Assembly: GCF_901709675.1 (NCBI RefSeq) | Contig: NC_051097.1 | Location: forward strand, 5,239,039 to 5,303,038 | DNA: 64,000 bases | Direction of reading: 5' to 3' | DNA from: Syngnathus acus | Lineage: Eukaryota > Chordata > Actinopteri > Syngnathiformes > Syngnathidae | Made by a program: the position numbers and the translations under genes | Shown: one piece after another, positions 37,012 to 50,598 of the stretch | Layout: each line of letters starts with the position of its first letter | How positions within the stretch are numbered: position 1 is the first letter of the stretch | The notes under the pieces: generated by a model | The model's database searches: none | The model's input: only the letters and a program-made list of their open reading frames with translations | What the model was told of the DNA's origin: nothing

Positions 37012-39322
37012 AATCATCAGGAATGCAAATTTTGCTCCACTAAAAAAACATGCTCCATTTCTGCAATTTGGGTACTTGCCACTAAGTGATTTTAAAAAAC
37101 AAAACCCTTTTTTTTTATCCCTAAATGGCATTTTATGAAGTATTAACAGACTCTTTACAAAAGAACATTAAAAAAACATTAATACCACTTATTGATTGAT
37201 TTCAGTGGTTGCTTCTGAGAGTGGCCAAAGCTGTTATTAGGTTTCAAGGTCAGGTACTATTTCACACAGGGGCTAACTTTAAATAGTTCGCACATCATAG
37301 AAGGACGTAAACAACCAGTAGAGGCCGATTGGTGTGGACGTGCATCTTCGGGACACGTCAACGCCGATAAAAGTCGCAGGCAGTGACTCACCCGGAGAGC
37401 CAGCAATGTGCAAATGGGCAGCTTAACACCATGACCGACGGTTTATGCTAATTGGTCGCCACTGGCTTTAGGTTTTTGATTGTCATAGTGATCCAGTAAT
37501 TAAGTCTGCGGCAACTCAGTTGCTTAAGGGGTATTTTTAAGCATCATCTTCATTCAATCATTTTATTGCAATGTTGAGTGCAGTTAAGTGGAGATTGAAC
37601 AATTTATTATTATTTCAAAATGTTTGACTTTTGATGTACAAACAAATAAAAGTCAAATGAATGCTCAACCCAACATACAGTTAAATTCAAACTACAACTG
37701 CATAACTGACAAGAGTTTTTTGTGGCCTCGCTGTTGGCTCAACTCGGGCAGCATAAATATAAATCATCTCCAGCTCAAAAAATTAAATGGAGGGGGTCAT
37801 AAGTCACGTTACCACTTCATTTTTCCTGGCTTTAACTTTTGCAGCTCAAATAAAGACATGGTCCCAATTTCCCAATTCTCAGCTTATCTTTAACCCCTCA
37901 CCTTTTTAAATCAAGTCTTCACACAAAGCATTCAGATCAATTTTCAGATCTGTTCTACTCCTCATCCTGCTTTCGTATCACTGTGCTGTTTCTACTTATT
38001 TCTTCCTTCAGTAAAATTGCCAGCTTTGCTTTCCCCGCACATTTGCAAAGATTCAGCTCTCCCTGAACATGCAGTTTAATTTGGAAGATCGCTAGCAGTT
38101 ATCCAAAGGAGAGGCCAAGTATTCTTGCTTCATGCTGTTTATTTGTCAGAAAAGTACTTTCCAAACAGCATCCCTGTGATTATCATTAACTTCAAGTAAT
38201 AAGTCTACTAGCTTAATGATAGCATACAATGGGATTTTAAACCATCGAACTACAATTATTCTAGCATAGACGTAATAATAAGATATATAAATGGAACAAT
38301 CCGAATTTTACAGAACTCAGTATTAATGAATAGCTATGCGACTTGTTTCTGTTTATACCAAGCTCTCCACACTGCAAGCGTATGAGGACTTGATTCGGTT
38401 AGCAGTTCAATCGCAACAGCCTGTTTTTGCTCAGACTAGCGCCGCTCATTCTCTCGCTTGTACTCCATTATGAGCGACCCATGTGTTTCATACTCTTTGT
38501 TTGTTCTATCTCAGGTTCTTGCTTGCCCCACGCCAAAATCCAATATAAATGCAAATCCGGAGGCCATTAATGCATTCTGAAGGCCTCGATTCGGCATTGT
38601 ACTGTAATCAAAGACGAGGGCTGGAAGATGTTATTTCGACATGAAAAATATTTATGAAAACGCACCCTTTTGATTGATTGCTCTTTTTGAAGCGTTTCCC
38701 GTCCAATCTGCTAAATATGCGAGGGGCGTAATGACCTGTGGAGAAGTATAAAAGATATCCGATATCAAATAAAGTAACCAATCTTTCACTTTATTTAAAG
38801 GCACACTGTTTTCACAGTAAAGAAGGAGGAATATATTCTACTGGGACAAAAAAAACCTCATTTAAAATGGAGAATTGGGCCAAGGCATATTTTACTGCGC
38901 CATTTTCAGACGCTTGCAAATCCCTCTGTATCGTATTTATCATCGCCACGCTAAATTATAGAATGAAAATTGCCTTCACATACGCAACTATAGTCATGTT
39001 TAAAGCTATTATATGATTTTTATTAGGATTTTCATGCTCTGTAATAAGTTTCATGCCAAATATCGATACAGTGCTTTCTGCTTGTCAAAAGTCATGGCAA
39101 AGTATGGAAATACTTGCCTGTATTTTATTAGTATTTTAACTTCGCAGCTGTAATTGTTATTATTCTTATTAGATTTGCAGACTCCAGGAGTCCCAGATCT
39201 GGTAGAAAGCCTTCAAACTATACGACAAGTACTTACATTGATAGTCTAAATTATATGAATGAGTCAGAAAATGTTGTGCTGGTTGTACTATATGGCTAAA
39301 GTGGCAATAAGCAGACATTCAT

Positions 39323-39324
<2 letters not shown>

Positions 39325-39355
<31 letters not shown>
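39325..39355 (+). repeat. TAA trinucleotide microsatellite
   Basis: About ten uninterrupted TAA units in intron 2. Confidence 0.8.
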
Positions 39356-42351
39356 CGTTGAGACTTCTGTGATGAGCCGCATCAAATGCTCTTGCTGGAC
39401 CACGTATGACCCGCAACAAACTCAGAATGTGGTCCGCAGCTTAAAGATTACAACAGCATTGATGAGTCGCCGTGGACTTTTTGAGACTCTTAAGTGCGGC
39501 GGGAGAGAATAATTGGTGCCTTGTGGCTCTTCGCTCCCGCCCTAGCCAAAGCCACTGACCTTTTCAAAGAACGAGACAAGAGGCTGGCACCTCCTTAAGC
39601 AGTGTTTATCTTCTGTATTAGGCGCCGCGCCCATGTTATTAGAGATGGGCCAGATTTGTTTGTCGCTGATCAATTTGGCTTTGTCCAAGCACTGTTCCTC
39701 GAGGGTAATCCTTTGCGATATGAGACGCCAAGGGGGAAAACGAAGGGGGGAAAAAAAAAAGATAGGACGTGTGCTTTCTGTCACTCTGCAAATCTGATTC
39801 GACCACTTTCCACCTCTAAATCGCCGTGGCCGACAAAGTCTCCGGGGAAATTTACAAAGCTATTCAGTGTTCATTGGCGCTTAGAAGAGAGCGCGGTAGG
39901 AGCGAGCGTTGTGGTCGAGGCTTCATTCCAACAAAACACTACAGCACCTGATGTCGCTCGTTTGCTCCCCCATTGCTGCTTGAAGATGCACTGATCTGCT
40001 ACTCCAACACACAACCAGAGCCACCGGTCAATTTGTGCCGGTGGGTCGGCCAGTTTCGAGTGTTCACTGCAATTTGTCTCCATGGTGGTTGTGTGCATGC
40101 TGACAGCAGTCACACTGTGCATCAGTGTGTGAGACACATCCTATATCTTGTCTTTCCAATGCAAGTGAGTAAGTCCTTTTAGCTCCGTGGACTGCTAACC
40201 TAATGGTAAATTTGGCTTTGGTTACCATAATGACCAGCGGGAGGCCTGAGCTTTCTGACTCGTGAGGCTTGGTGGCTTGCCTTTGGTCATTGCGCTTACA
40301 AGTGTATGCGGAACAGCGGATTGGAGCGTAGGATAAAGCCAACTGCTTGTTTTTATCTCTTCTAGGTAACAAACATAGCAATAAAAACGAATTAAGTGAG
40401 CCACATTTTTCTCCCATCTCATTTCTAAGTTCTTTAGACTTAAAGCTGATAAGGCTCTATCATCTTATGTCTCCTTCTGAGAGCAGAAAGTATAAATTGT
40501 TTCCCCTATTCAGAATCATTGATGGTACAGTCCTACTGTCAACCTTTACCATCATACACGCAAGGACAAGCAAACAAATCGTTTTTTGTTAGAGGTAACA
40601 TCCATGGTGGGGTTTTGTACTCTGCAATAGCATCTCTTCACTTTCAAAGCCATTTATAAAGCATCAGATCTTCTATTTTGATCGATTAGTCATCTGAACT
40701 TTTACAGCTAAAGATTAAACAATATATTACTTTGCCAAATGAGAAAATACATCAAACCTTTTTTCATGTCATTGTCTTATAAATAGGAAAGTCATAACCT
40801 CCAGTGATGGCTGAATTTAAAGCTACAAATGGTTTGGCAGGAGGGGAAGACGATACCGGGGCATAACAACTTCCCCCAGCGTCTCCCTCCGTGCAAACAC
40901 AGCCTGCGTTTTAATAAACCCACGCAGCATGCTGCACCGCATCCACCGGACCTCGGCTAAGAAGTCTCTCCTCTGAGAATCGCATCCCCGCCGAAACAAT
41001 CCCTGCTCCAGTCGAGAAACGTATTATGAAAATGTATTGTTTACTGTTACATTATACAACATCGGGGCTACGAAAACCCAAAGGGGAACAGGCAAGCAAA
41101 GTGGAGACTTTCCAAGAGGAGTGAAATAGAACAAACCCGGGAGGGGAACAGTCAAAAGCAACATGGCGATTAACTTGAGTTTTACGATTTGGGTATTTCT
41201 GCACTTCTGAGTTTAGAGGTGGCAGGAGAATGCAAGGAAATTTTTAAGTTCCACATGCACTGCATTTGAGGGGACAAAAAGAAAATACGTACAAAGGTCA
41301 GTGAATCTTCACATATTATGGGACTTAAATTTGCAAATTCATATATTCCGTTTCAACCAAATGACATGGTTACAGTTTTGTTTTGCTAGCCAAAGCAATA
41401 CAAGTACTGGGGTAACTCGCTTTGGTTAGTTCCCAATGTCTCTTCATTCCATTGGCTCTTAAAATTTAGAAGACCGTCAGTGGAACTGGTGGTACCCTGT
41501 GGCTTCATGGGTGCACAGCAAGCACTCTAAGGGGGCCTGAGCAGCACTAACAAAGCCAGGTTCCCCGGGCTACTTCTCACTGTACACTATACTCGGATAT
41601 ACAGGTTGTTGTTTTTTTGGGGGGGAATACCGGTATACCTCCATAGTGATGAACTGTGCAACACGTGTTGTTCAAAACTCTGAAAAATATTTGAAATGTG
41701 TGGGGAAATTTAACTTGGTAGATTCTCCAAAAAAAAGGTGAAACTTTTTTATTTTCTACAAAAATAAAAATAGATAAATTCTTCAAAAAATGTAATTTGG
41801 TTGATGTGAATGCGCATCTCTGATCATTAACACAATATAGAAATTAAAGCAGCTGTTGTTGCTTTCTCAAGGGCCGGTTGGCTTTGGAGGTCAGCATGAC
41901 CGATTTGTAATTCCAAAGTTATGCCTCTGCAACACAGCCCAAGTGTCCTTGCACAAGACTTGGAACCCTTAAGAGCTTGTGACGAGCTGCTTTGCACCTT
42001 GCCATCATCACCAGCGAGTGGTTGTGGGTGTGAGTGGCTTGCATAAGAGGCGATGCAATGAAATGCTACGAGGCGCTTTTGGACTTAAGGGCTATAAAAA
42101 TAGAGCTATAAATGCCCTCTATTTATGGAGGGTGTTTCGGCGTGGTAAAGTCCAGCTACTTGGCGATTGTTATTCTGCTTGTCAGAACCCCCCCCCCCCC
42201 TTCAAAGTAAGCAAGCATCAGCCTCATCAATATCTAATAAGTCGCGACAACACGCCACGATAAAAAATGCATAGTTCGTAGGTTAAAAATGTACATGCAG
42301 CTTTTTGCAAGTGGCATCTGAAAATAGTGCGCGGCGTCAGCGAACACTCAC

Positions 42352-42569
42352 CTATAAATTTTATATCTGGTCGTGAATCCTTGGCGGAATCTATCCACAA
42401 AGGACAGATAACTGCGTGAGTGGTGGAACGGTCCGCGGTCGGAGATGAGCCAGTCATACTGCTTGGCAACATGTTGCTCAGTGGCCAATGGGTCCTGGCG
42501 GGAAGACTGAACTGTTATATGGTCCCATATAAACAGGAAGCAGATGACCTCAATAAACCTCCAGTTCAT
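42352..42569 (-). CDS. brinp1: brinp1 coding exon 2 with start codon (residues 1-73)
   Basis: First coding exon of brinp1, minus strand. The start ATG at 42569-42567 opens [15 protein letters not shown], a short basic n-region followed by a hydrophobic core typical of a signal peptide, ending around residues 20-22. The mature part includes the segments [20 protein letters not shown] and FTTRYKIYR, characteristic of BRINP1 just before the MACPF domain. The coding part is 218 nt (72 codons plus AG of Arg73) and ends at a strong GTGAGT donor at 42351-42346. I chose this ATG because it sits at the same point as the known vertebrate start, gives a signal peptide, and is the first ATG in this frame without a downstream in-frame stop. 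Two upstream ATGs in the same exon open short ORFs and are annotated separately. Confidence 0.93.
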
Positions 42570-42597
42570 GCTTTTTTTTCAGCCGCTCTCTGTTCAT
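42550..42597 (-). other. Upstream ORF 2 overlapping the brinp1 start codon
   Basis: On the minus strand, an ATG at 42597 opens 15 codons out of frame with brinp1. They read [15 protein letters not shown] and stop with TGA at 42552-42550, which is 17-19 bases past the first base of the brinp1 ATG (42569). An overlapping uORF of this kind would be expected to reduce translation from the main start unless it is bypassed by leaky scanning. The ORF is read directly from the sequence; its use is untested. Confidence 0.5.
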
Positions 42598-42619
42598 TCT
42601 CGCTCCATTATGTGGAGAC
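42570..42619 (-). other. brinp1: brinp1 5' UTR part of exon 2 with splice acceptor
   Basis: Minus-strand sequence immediately before the brinp1 start codon. A long pyrimidine tract (roughly 42675-42623, read on the minus strand as C/T-rich) ends in CATCAG at 42620, a textbook acceptor. That leaves a 50-nt untranslated stretch before the ATG. An acceptor here implies at least one upstream non-coding exon, which fits the donor predicted at 61734. The stretch contains two upstream ATGs and an A8 run just before GC-ATG. Confidence 0.8.
42594..42608 (-). other. Short upstream ORF 1 in brinp1 exon 2
   Basis: On the minus strand, ATG GAG CGA GAA TGA is a four-codon upstream ORF. It is in the same frame as the brinp1 start but is closed by its own stop 8 codons before it. 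Its stop overlaps the next upstream ATG as ATGA. Such minimal uORFs commonly permit or tune reinitiation; that role is inference here. Confidence 0.5.
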
Positions 42620-45600
42620 CTGATGGGAGAGAGAAGAAGAAAGGGGAGAAGGGGAAAGGGGGGTGAAGAGAAAGACAGTCATTACATGACAATTTTGGCT
42701 ATATATGAGGTTAATTGCCCTAGTACAAAGAAAAAAATAAGCGTAGCATGTTGGGGGGTTTAGAATCGTGGCTAAGGTTGGGGTAAATGAATTGAGACAA
42801 AAAAACACCAACTCATCCGGACAAGAAAAACAAACCAAAAATCATAAAAAGCACCCGAGACATACCCTTTACTTTACTGTTATCCATCACAAGCAAGTAC
42901 CAGCCCTCATTTTTTCGACAAACTGCCGTCTGTATAAGGTATAAAAGATTGCATAATTAATTTTAGTCGGGCTACATTTTGGCTTCGGTTCACTTTGGGT
43001 TCAAATTTGCATTTTTATTCATCTCATCAAAGATGGCCCATTAAAAAAAGCTTTTGGTATGCACCAGGTTTCAGACGACAGTTTTCACAAAACAAAGACC
43101 CAATAATAATAGCATTCGATATAGTCATAAAAAAAATCTAGAATGTGTTAGCAGCTAACATTTCAATGATGTGACTCGAGGACTGTTTTCCAATCGTGTT
43201 ACTTATTAAATAAATCAGTGTATCACAATCACTGTCCCTCAGGATATTAGCGTTTGGTGAGGTCTACAACCATCCAATGTCATTATAAATAAATACTGGC
43301 GAAAAACTAACAATCATCACGTGCGCAAATGCTCGCAAGTATTGGCCAGACAATTAACAAACGTGAAATTTGTGTTTACTAAGAGGCAAAACAAATGAAT
43401 GCCCTTCCACTAAATGTAAAAATGAAAAACGCTAGAAAAACATGAATACATTTCATTTAAAAAATGAAAATCTATACAAAATTTGTGAGTACCGATAGAA
43501 AAGATACTAAATGTTCACTGAGCAGCAAGAAAACAATTAAAGACAGCCTGCATGACTGTTGAATTGCTCTCAACATGGTAACAAGTCATTATAATGGTAA
43601 ACATGAATACGTTCCTATGAATTATTTAGAGGAAGACCTTCGGGGATTATCCTCAACTCACCCAAAAATAAATCTAAATAATGACAACATACGGTTTGCA
43701 CATTCAGATTCAGAGAATCATGACTACAATGGAGACGGGATAATTCCTTGGTGTGTTCAAACTAGACTGCAATGTAATTCATAATTTACAAATCTTACAA
43801 GCTGCGAGTAAGACAAGATGAGAATAATATTCACAAAATCTTGCTCCTCAGAACATTTTAATACTACACTTTCTCTTTGCGGAGAATTCCTGCATTAATA
43901 TTCTCTCGCAAGTTAAATCAAGCCATTTAGTTACCGATAAAAGAAATTACCAAAAAAGAAATTGTAATTGCGTTGGAAGAGCTGCGCCCCTTGGCCAAGG
44001 GAGGGATGGTCGACAGAGCGCAATCAAGTATGACTGTGTGAAATCTTTCCTATTTCATGCTTTATTACACAATAACATTGTAAAAGAGTCGACTAAATGT
44101 AATGAGGCTAATCTGTTCCTACTAAATAGATGATGTACTCGATACCTAACGAATATCACTGGTGCACATAAAATCGTCTTGCACAGGACTCTATAATATT
44201 CGTAACTAAGTTTAAAAATAAATGTTCTTATTATAGAAGAAAAAAACAATGATACTATCAATATGGGAATATTTTTTAGATATTTGTAAAAACCCAACAT
44301 TTGGTTTTCCGCAATGTAAAAATAATGTTCTTCACATACCACTCCTACCGTACAGCAGAAAAGATAATTTTGCATTCATTCTGAATGGCCAAAGTATTTA
44401 ATCGAGTCAGTGTTACTTCATTGACCAATGTCATATTGGAGAAAAAAAAGGTGTCAGTTCCAGTACCAGTATTACGAAATATAGCTCAAACTAAAAGTAA
44501 TCACCTGGGAATAAAAACTGTGAACTCAGCTTTCAGCATCCACTGAACCTTTTGAAAGAATGAGCAGCGTAAGTGATGATGAGACCATTGAGATTAAACT
44601 TGCCAAAAAAGAATGATCACTGATAATAAGTCATGAATATTCGAGTACAACCCGGAGACCAAACAGCAGAGCCTTCAATTGGAAGAATTTGACGTCACCA
44701 AATACACTAGTGCTGGAACTCTGCTTATATAAGGCTTATATAAAGCAACTTTTGAGTAATACACGTTTCTAATGAGATAAAAACGTACATTGATGCGGCA
44801 ATGTGAATATGTTCATTTATACAGCTCATACCAGTTGCCTACTGGTGATTTGCAAAACTACTACGCATTTTGGAAGTGGTGACAGATTCGTGACCTGTGC
44901 TGTGGTCCACCCGGAGGGTTTGAAATTTTAGCTACCTAGCGTGTCATTTCCCTCTTGAATCCCCAAACCTCCTGCCGTGAGTACATTTACATTTGTATCG
45001 TCACAGGATGAGAATAAACCCTCCGTCCTATTTCCAAAGACACGATTCTGTTGGCGCATTAAGATCTTTATACCTCCCGCTGCCATGAAATGGTGTTCAT
45101 CCAATGCTGCGTTTTCTGCAGATAGTTAGACAGCGGGACTCTTTAAACTTTGCTTTACTGCCAGGAAAAATGGATTCCGATTCAGCTAATAGCAGCACGA
45201 ATATAACATGGCTTCTTCAAGGGTAGCAATACGATAGTCATGTAAGCAATGAGTAACCAAAAGATTTGAGCATGGCTGTGTTTCTGATAATAATAATTTT
45301 TAGTATTAAATGGAAATCTCTGACAATTATTTTTAACAGAGAGAGGCAGTGCACACATCCAGCACTAAGTATGCCACATAGGTTTCCGGATTGTGCTTTC
45401 ATTGCTCCTTTGAGGACTGTCGTCAGATTGTAGGAAGGGCTTTTCAATGCCATCCAAAGGACGACCAAATCATTCGCAGACCTGCAGGACAACTAGATAA
45501 AGGCTATCGAACTGAAAAGCACATTTACAAAACACAGATCAAAGCACAATAGAATGAGGCTGCAGGATGGTGCATCTTAATGATCAACAAAAAACACACA

Positions 45601-48587
45601 AATTAAAAAGGTAGGCCTACAAAGTTTCCAACGTACTTCCCTTTCACCTTTGAAAAGTGCGTGGTTGAGGACATAAAGCAGCAGAGTCAATCAAGTGCAC
45701 TGCTGTAAATATTGACCCATCGATTCGGTGTTTTCTGTTGTTTTTCCTCTTCCGTTTACATCCCGAGGCCGGATTTGATATGCGTTTCACAAAACAGCCT
45801 GTTGGCATGTTGTAAATAATGGCCATCTTGTGCTGTTTGCAGATTACAGCTTTTTCCAGAGTGGATTAGCGAAGACGAGGGGAGACGGCGAAGAAAAAGT
45901 GCAAGCTCTAAGGAGTGGATCGCGTTGAATAAGAAACACAGGAGGGAGGATGTCTGCTTCAGGAAATCAAGCAGACAGGACAAGGGAGGGCTTGTTGTCA
46001 CCATCGCCTGTCTTAAAGCGGCCCTATTCATGCGCCGGCTCCTCCTCCGTCATTCAGGTTCATTCAAGGGGATTCAATTTCCATTCTGGTCCCATCACTC
46101 GCTTTGTCAATCCCATCTTCTCCCCCTGTGTGCCTGCCTCAAAGCGTCCCTCTTCATTTCCAAAAAGTTCATAAGAATCGAGAGTCTTGTTCTATGTATC
46201 TGAATTTGGAATCCCAGTCGCGAGAAAGATGAATGGAGACAGAAGTGTTTTGGAGAAGACAGATAGACGGCAGGGATGCTTCACGACTCCCTTTGCCTAA
46301 TTTTTAAACTGCATCTGATCGCCATTATTATCAGGGCTCATTTCAGGCCAAATGATCCGCCATTTTAAGGGCTTTCCAGAGTGGACCCACTAAAAACACA
46401 ATACACAAAGCTTGAACGGACTTTATGAAGGATCAACCTGAAGAGACCCCGAAGCCAGAAATGCACACATTATCATCTCCTGATGCTCTTAAACAAATCA
46501 TCCATCTAGCCATCCAACTTTTCCAGGAGTGCTCATCACTGCTTGCCAGTAGTTAATATATCGATGTTTTCTATTGAATTCTCCCCTCCTGACACACTCA
46601 CATTGAAATCAAAAGGACACTCGATTGAAGGACACACCGTCGTCCAGTAATTGGTCGACAGAGTACAGTCTCAATGCTACTGCTTGGCAGAACAGTGCCT
46701 TTCGAAACAGAAAAACATTAGTCCCCCTCGATGGAGGTAATAACCTTGATGCATCACCTCTCAGGGGTCCAGTTGAGGGAATAACCCAATGTAAATCTGA
46801 ATTCCGAGAATGATGATCACACAGCTTTCAGCCATGTGCAGAAAGCCGTGGTAATGGTCTGCCACTTGCAATTGCCGGGAAGTAACAGAAGAAATCGAGG
46901 ACTAGCCGTGGCTAACTTCATTTGGATTGGATTCCATATCCCCCCCCACCACCACCACCACCACACATCACAGTCTCTTGACATGACTGCTACTTGCGGG
47001 GGGGGGGGGAGCTGTGATGGCACCCTGACCTTCACAAAACGTGGCTGAGCAAGCAGCACACTTGATAATTAAATTCCCCTATCTAGTCAGCAACCAATCA
47101 GCTCCGTTCCAAGATCAATGGCCGAATTTAAAGAGCAAACTAATTCAGTAATGGTCACAGTTATTCCAATTTACCTGTCGGTTGAATTATTGCAAAAATG
47201 AGGAGGAGCATTATATGATGGTCCCCCCCCCCCCCGTATTAGCAGCAACGGCACAGAGGCAGTTTATGAGACGCTTCTTAAAGCGAGGAACGTCTCTGTC
47301 ATAAAGCAAACTAATTAATACGATTTCAGAGATAGCATGAGATCAGTCGCTATGTAATGTTTTCTCACTGTTATGCAGGTAAATTGGCCACCAGAATGGC
47401 CGTAAAATACAGCATGGAATAAAGAGGAAAAAAAAAAAACTAATTCATTTGCTCCGTGAGGGAACTGGCAACGAGGGAAATAAAAACATTGCCAGCCTTT
47501 AATTATTTTTGTTCCTCAAGTCTATTACTTAAAGAAAACGGAGCTTGTGAATGAAAGACACTCAACATTATTATTTGGAGCTGACAATCAGAAATGAAGA
47601 TCAAAGTCTGCAGTGACTGTGAAGTTTATAGAGTGACTATGGATTTTAAAGAGCACCATGAGAGCTCATACAGCAACTGGAATATGGCCCTTATAGTGCA
47701 GCTATAGAACTTCAACAACAACTATGGAGTTTGTAAGTCTTTTATTGACTACATCCATGCAGCATCTATTGTCTATTGATTTTATACACCAACCAAGATT
47801 CAATTCATAAGACTATCAAGGCTAGACGACAAGAAGAGGCTCATGGAGTGACAATGGAGCTTTTGCATACAACAAAGGGGCTTGAACTGGAGCTATGGAG
47901 CAGCTGGTATACAGCAATGTCTACAGGGCTTGTATATAAAAAAGAACTGGAACATTCCTCCTGTGGTTGTAGGTTTGAGCGATTTGTCACCAGATTTGTC
48001 CGTGCTGCCGCTTCACGCGACCGTGGCTGCCTCACAGATGAAGATTGATCATTTGTCAAGTCACAAATTGGCTTTCAAGTGCTTCCTCTAATTACCCTGT
48101 GGTTTTATTGATGAGAAACCGCTGACTGTTTTCCTTGGATTTACCTCAGTAGGCACAAGCTTTTTTTTTTTTTATTTTAAATACGTCTTCTCTCGCCAAA
48201 AAGACATTAAGGGAAGGGACATTCAAGCGAGCCACCCTGACAGATTGCACTCATCTGTTCTGCTGGAATAATATATGACGAGAACGTACGCGAGCAGATT
48301 CCCTTCCCTCAGTGGCGTCCCATAATGCACCGAGAAGAGCTCCCGACACGATTCCAAGCAGCTCAGAGGCTGTCGATGACAGGTGCTCGCTGTGTTGCTC
48401 CGCCGTGCTCGCACATGTAAATGTCAAGCGATGTTATCTAATGTAAGCTAGCCCACTGACCCAAAAGGAGTCCATTGTGGGAGCGCGTGAACACAGAGAT
48501 GTGATCTGACAGTGAGAGCATTACAATACACTAACTAAAGTGGACATAAAAAAAACTAAAGAAAAATAGCAAACTGGTGAATACAGG

Positions 48588-48975
48588 ACCGTATTTTCTG
48601 GACTATAAGGCGCACCGACCCATTTTAAAACGTTGTCCTTATATAAGGCGCACCGGACTATAAGGCGCACCATTAATGCATCATGTCATATTTTTAATCC
48701 AAATCAAATCATTCTCCATTTTATCTTTTTTCTTTCAACTTCAGACGCAACAAATTACGTTATAATCACAAAATAATGATCCGTAGTCTTTTTGATTCAT
48801 GATTCATAGTCTTCAGCAGGCCACTTATGATTGATTTCAAGACACAATGCTTCGGGCCAGTTTAAATTTAAGAATTTGGTCCATATATAAGGCGCACCGG
48901 ACTATAAGGCGCACTGTCGGCTTTTGAGAAAATTTTAGGTTTTTAGGTGCGCCTTACAGTCCGGAAAATACGGTA
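48588..48975. mobile_element. TA-flanked MITE, subfamily I, copy E (inverted relative to A)
   Basis: Reads ACCGTATTTTCTGGACTATA at one end and CAGTCCGGAAAATACGGTA at the other. Its core is the reverse complement of copy A's core, including GATTCATGATTCATAGTC. Subterminal repeats are AAGGCGCACCGGACTATA. The left TA is mutated (GG-ACCG), the right TA is intact. Confidence 0.75.
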
Positions 48976-50499
48976 TATTACTTCACTTACAGTGCGGTAT
49001 ATCCAATTTCATCAAATAAATATACTTTATCTACAATGGGTCAAGACAGCAGTTCAGAACTTTCAGAAAGGGACTATTCAACTATTTATCTGGATCTCTG
49101 GATTTATCTGGACCTCCTGCATGTATGAATGGGTCTCCGTAGGGACTCAGTTCACCTCAGCACCCATTAACACTTTCCAATTGTTATTACCTGACGAATT
49201 AGACAGCGTTTCCAGGGTATCTCCCCACTGCGACTGATCTGTCACCTTTCGTTCATGTCATAATGAATTCATGTCTCACTGCGGGTGTCGCCTCGTTGCT
49301 TGTGATCAAAGCGTTGCGAGGCGACTGTGAAGATTGCAGTTGAAGTGAGGAAAGATGTACGCAAAAAAAAAAGAGAGTAACATCTTATCAGGCTGAGGCC
49401 ATGTTTTGCTCGTCCTATTCCGGTAACGGAGAGCGAGGGAATAAATACGAGTCGTTTTCCCATTCCTGGGGGTTTATCGGAAGATGACGCTTGAGCGGAA
49501 TCGTGTCGTTGCCCCCTCCGACTCGCGCTTTTACCGACAGATGTTCATATATCACAAGGAAACATACGTAATGAAAAAATGGAGAAGAAAATGAAGAACA
49601 GCTGCTGCCTTCTCAAGGGATGCGACCGGCCACATAATGCGCAGAGAGGTTTTTGTCCAGCTGCAGCAGGTTTATTTTTGCACTTCCTCTGATGAGGTGC
49701 CATCCCTGAATCTAGCAACCTCATTTCTTCCCAATTTGCTGTTTACTTTCCAATTCACCCGCCTGACGAATTACTAATGAGCAGACTTGGGGGCTGACGG
49801 TTTCCTCGGCGGGCAGAGCAAATCAAGTGTTAAGCCGGTGTTTTGCCGCCTCCCACTCTTCCTACATTCAAAGTCATACATTTTGTGGAAATGAGGGGGA
49901 ATCAGAAGAACAAGCGAAGAGACTCACAGGGTTCCATAAGTTGGCTAAATCGGCCGAGACGCCCAGCAGATGGTTTCTTCCGAGTGACTTCAGTCTCGAT
50001 TCCTTTCAGATTAAGAATTGCAGAGCGAAAGGGGCCCACATTACCAATGCCTCGTGTCACCAATATCAATATTGTAAAGGCTCCTTTGTATCTTGCTGAG
50101 CTCAATCACAACCACAGAAGGTACCAGCCTATCTTCTGCCAACCAGCATTTAGAAGCCAACTTTGGAATCACACAGATGTGCTTTGTCAGCTCTGCTAAA
50201 TAACGTGACATCATGGCACCCGCCAATGACTTCGCCCAGAAGAAGAAGGACAACTATCCAGAAAAATAGAGGACATTTGTTGCCTTCTTTTTAGAGCTGC
50301 CAATTTTTCAACATTGTAAACATTCCATTAGACTAAACAACTAGAATCATATTCTCTGGGCCAAGTCTGTTAAACACACAAATAATTAGTTGGCGGGAGT
50401 GGTCTTTCTTAGTCTTTCTTATTAAGAAAAGGGGATTGCAGTCAGTAAACAAATGGTTGCATGCTTCAAGCAGACCAGGAGAATCACATCTATGGTTTT

Positions 50500-50598
50500 A
50501 ATATCTCCAGTACACTTGAATATTGTAATAGTCTTTTAATTGGACTCCCTTGAAAGATCATCAAACAGCTGCAGCTCATTCAGGATGGTTGCATCAAA
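50500..50598 (+). mobile_element. LINE (L2-type) reverse-transcriptase fragment
   Basis: The plus-strand frame at 50515 reads LEYCNSLLIGLP, a stop, then KIIKQLQLIQDG. This matches the conserved LDYCNSLL-GLP...LQLIQNAAAR block near the C-terminal end of L2-like LINE reverse transcriptases common in fish. The in-frame stop and short length show a dead fragment. Confidence 0.65.

Larger units (their letters stand above)
23663..42351. other. brinp1 intron 2 (about 18.7 kb)
   Basis: Non-coding stretch between exons 3 and 2. It holds a TA dinucleotide microsatellite at 32.66 kb, a fish interspersed-repeat fragment at about 33.8 kb, a LINE 3' tail at 36.9-37.0 kb and an AAT array at 39.3 kb. Several blocks (about 36.15-36.35 and 38.5-38.7 kb) look like unique sequence rich in homeodomain/POU-type sites. 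No second gene is recognisable. Confidence 0.75.

Noticed and set aside
40380-40600. Possible second LINE-derived protein fragment (LYHLMSPSES)
   Set aside because: Only a vague resemblance to the C-terminal part of a LINE ORF, without the diagnostic motif.
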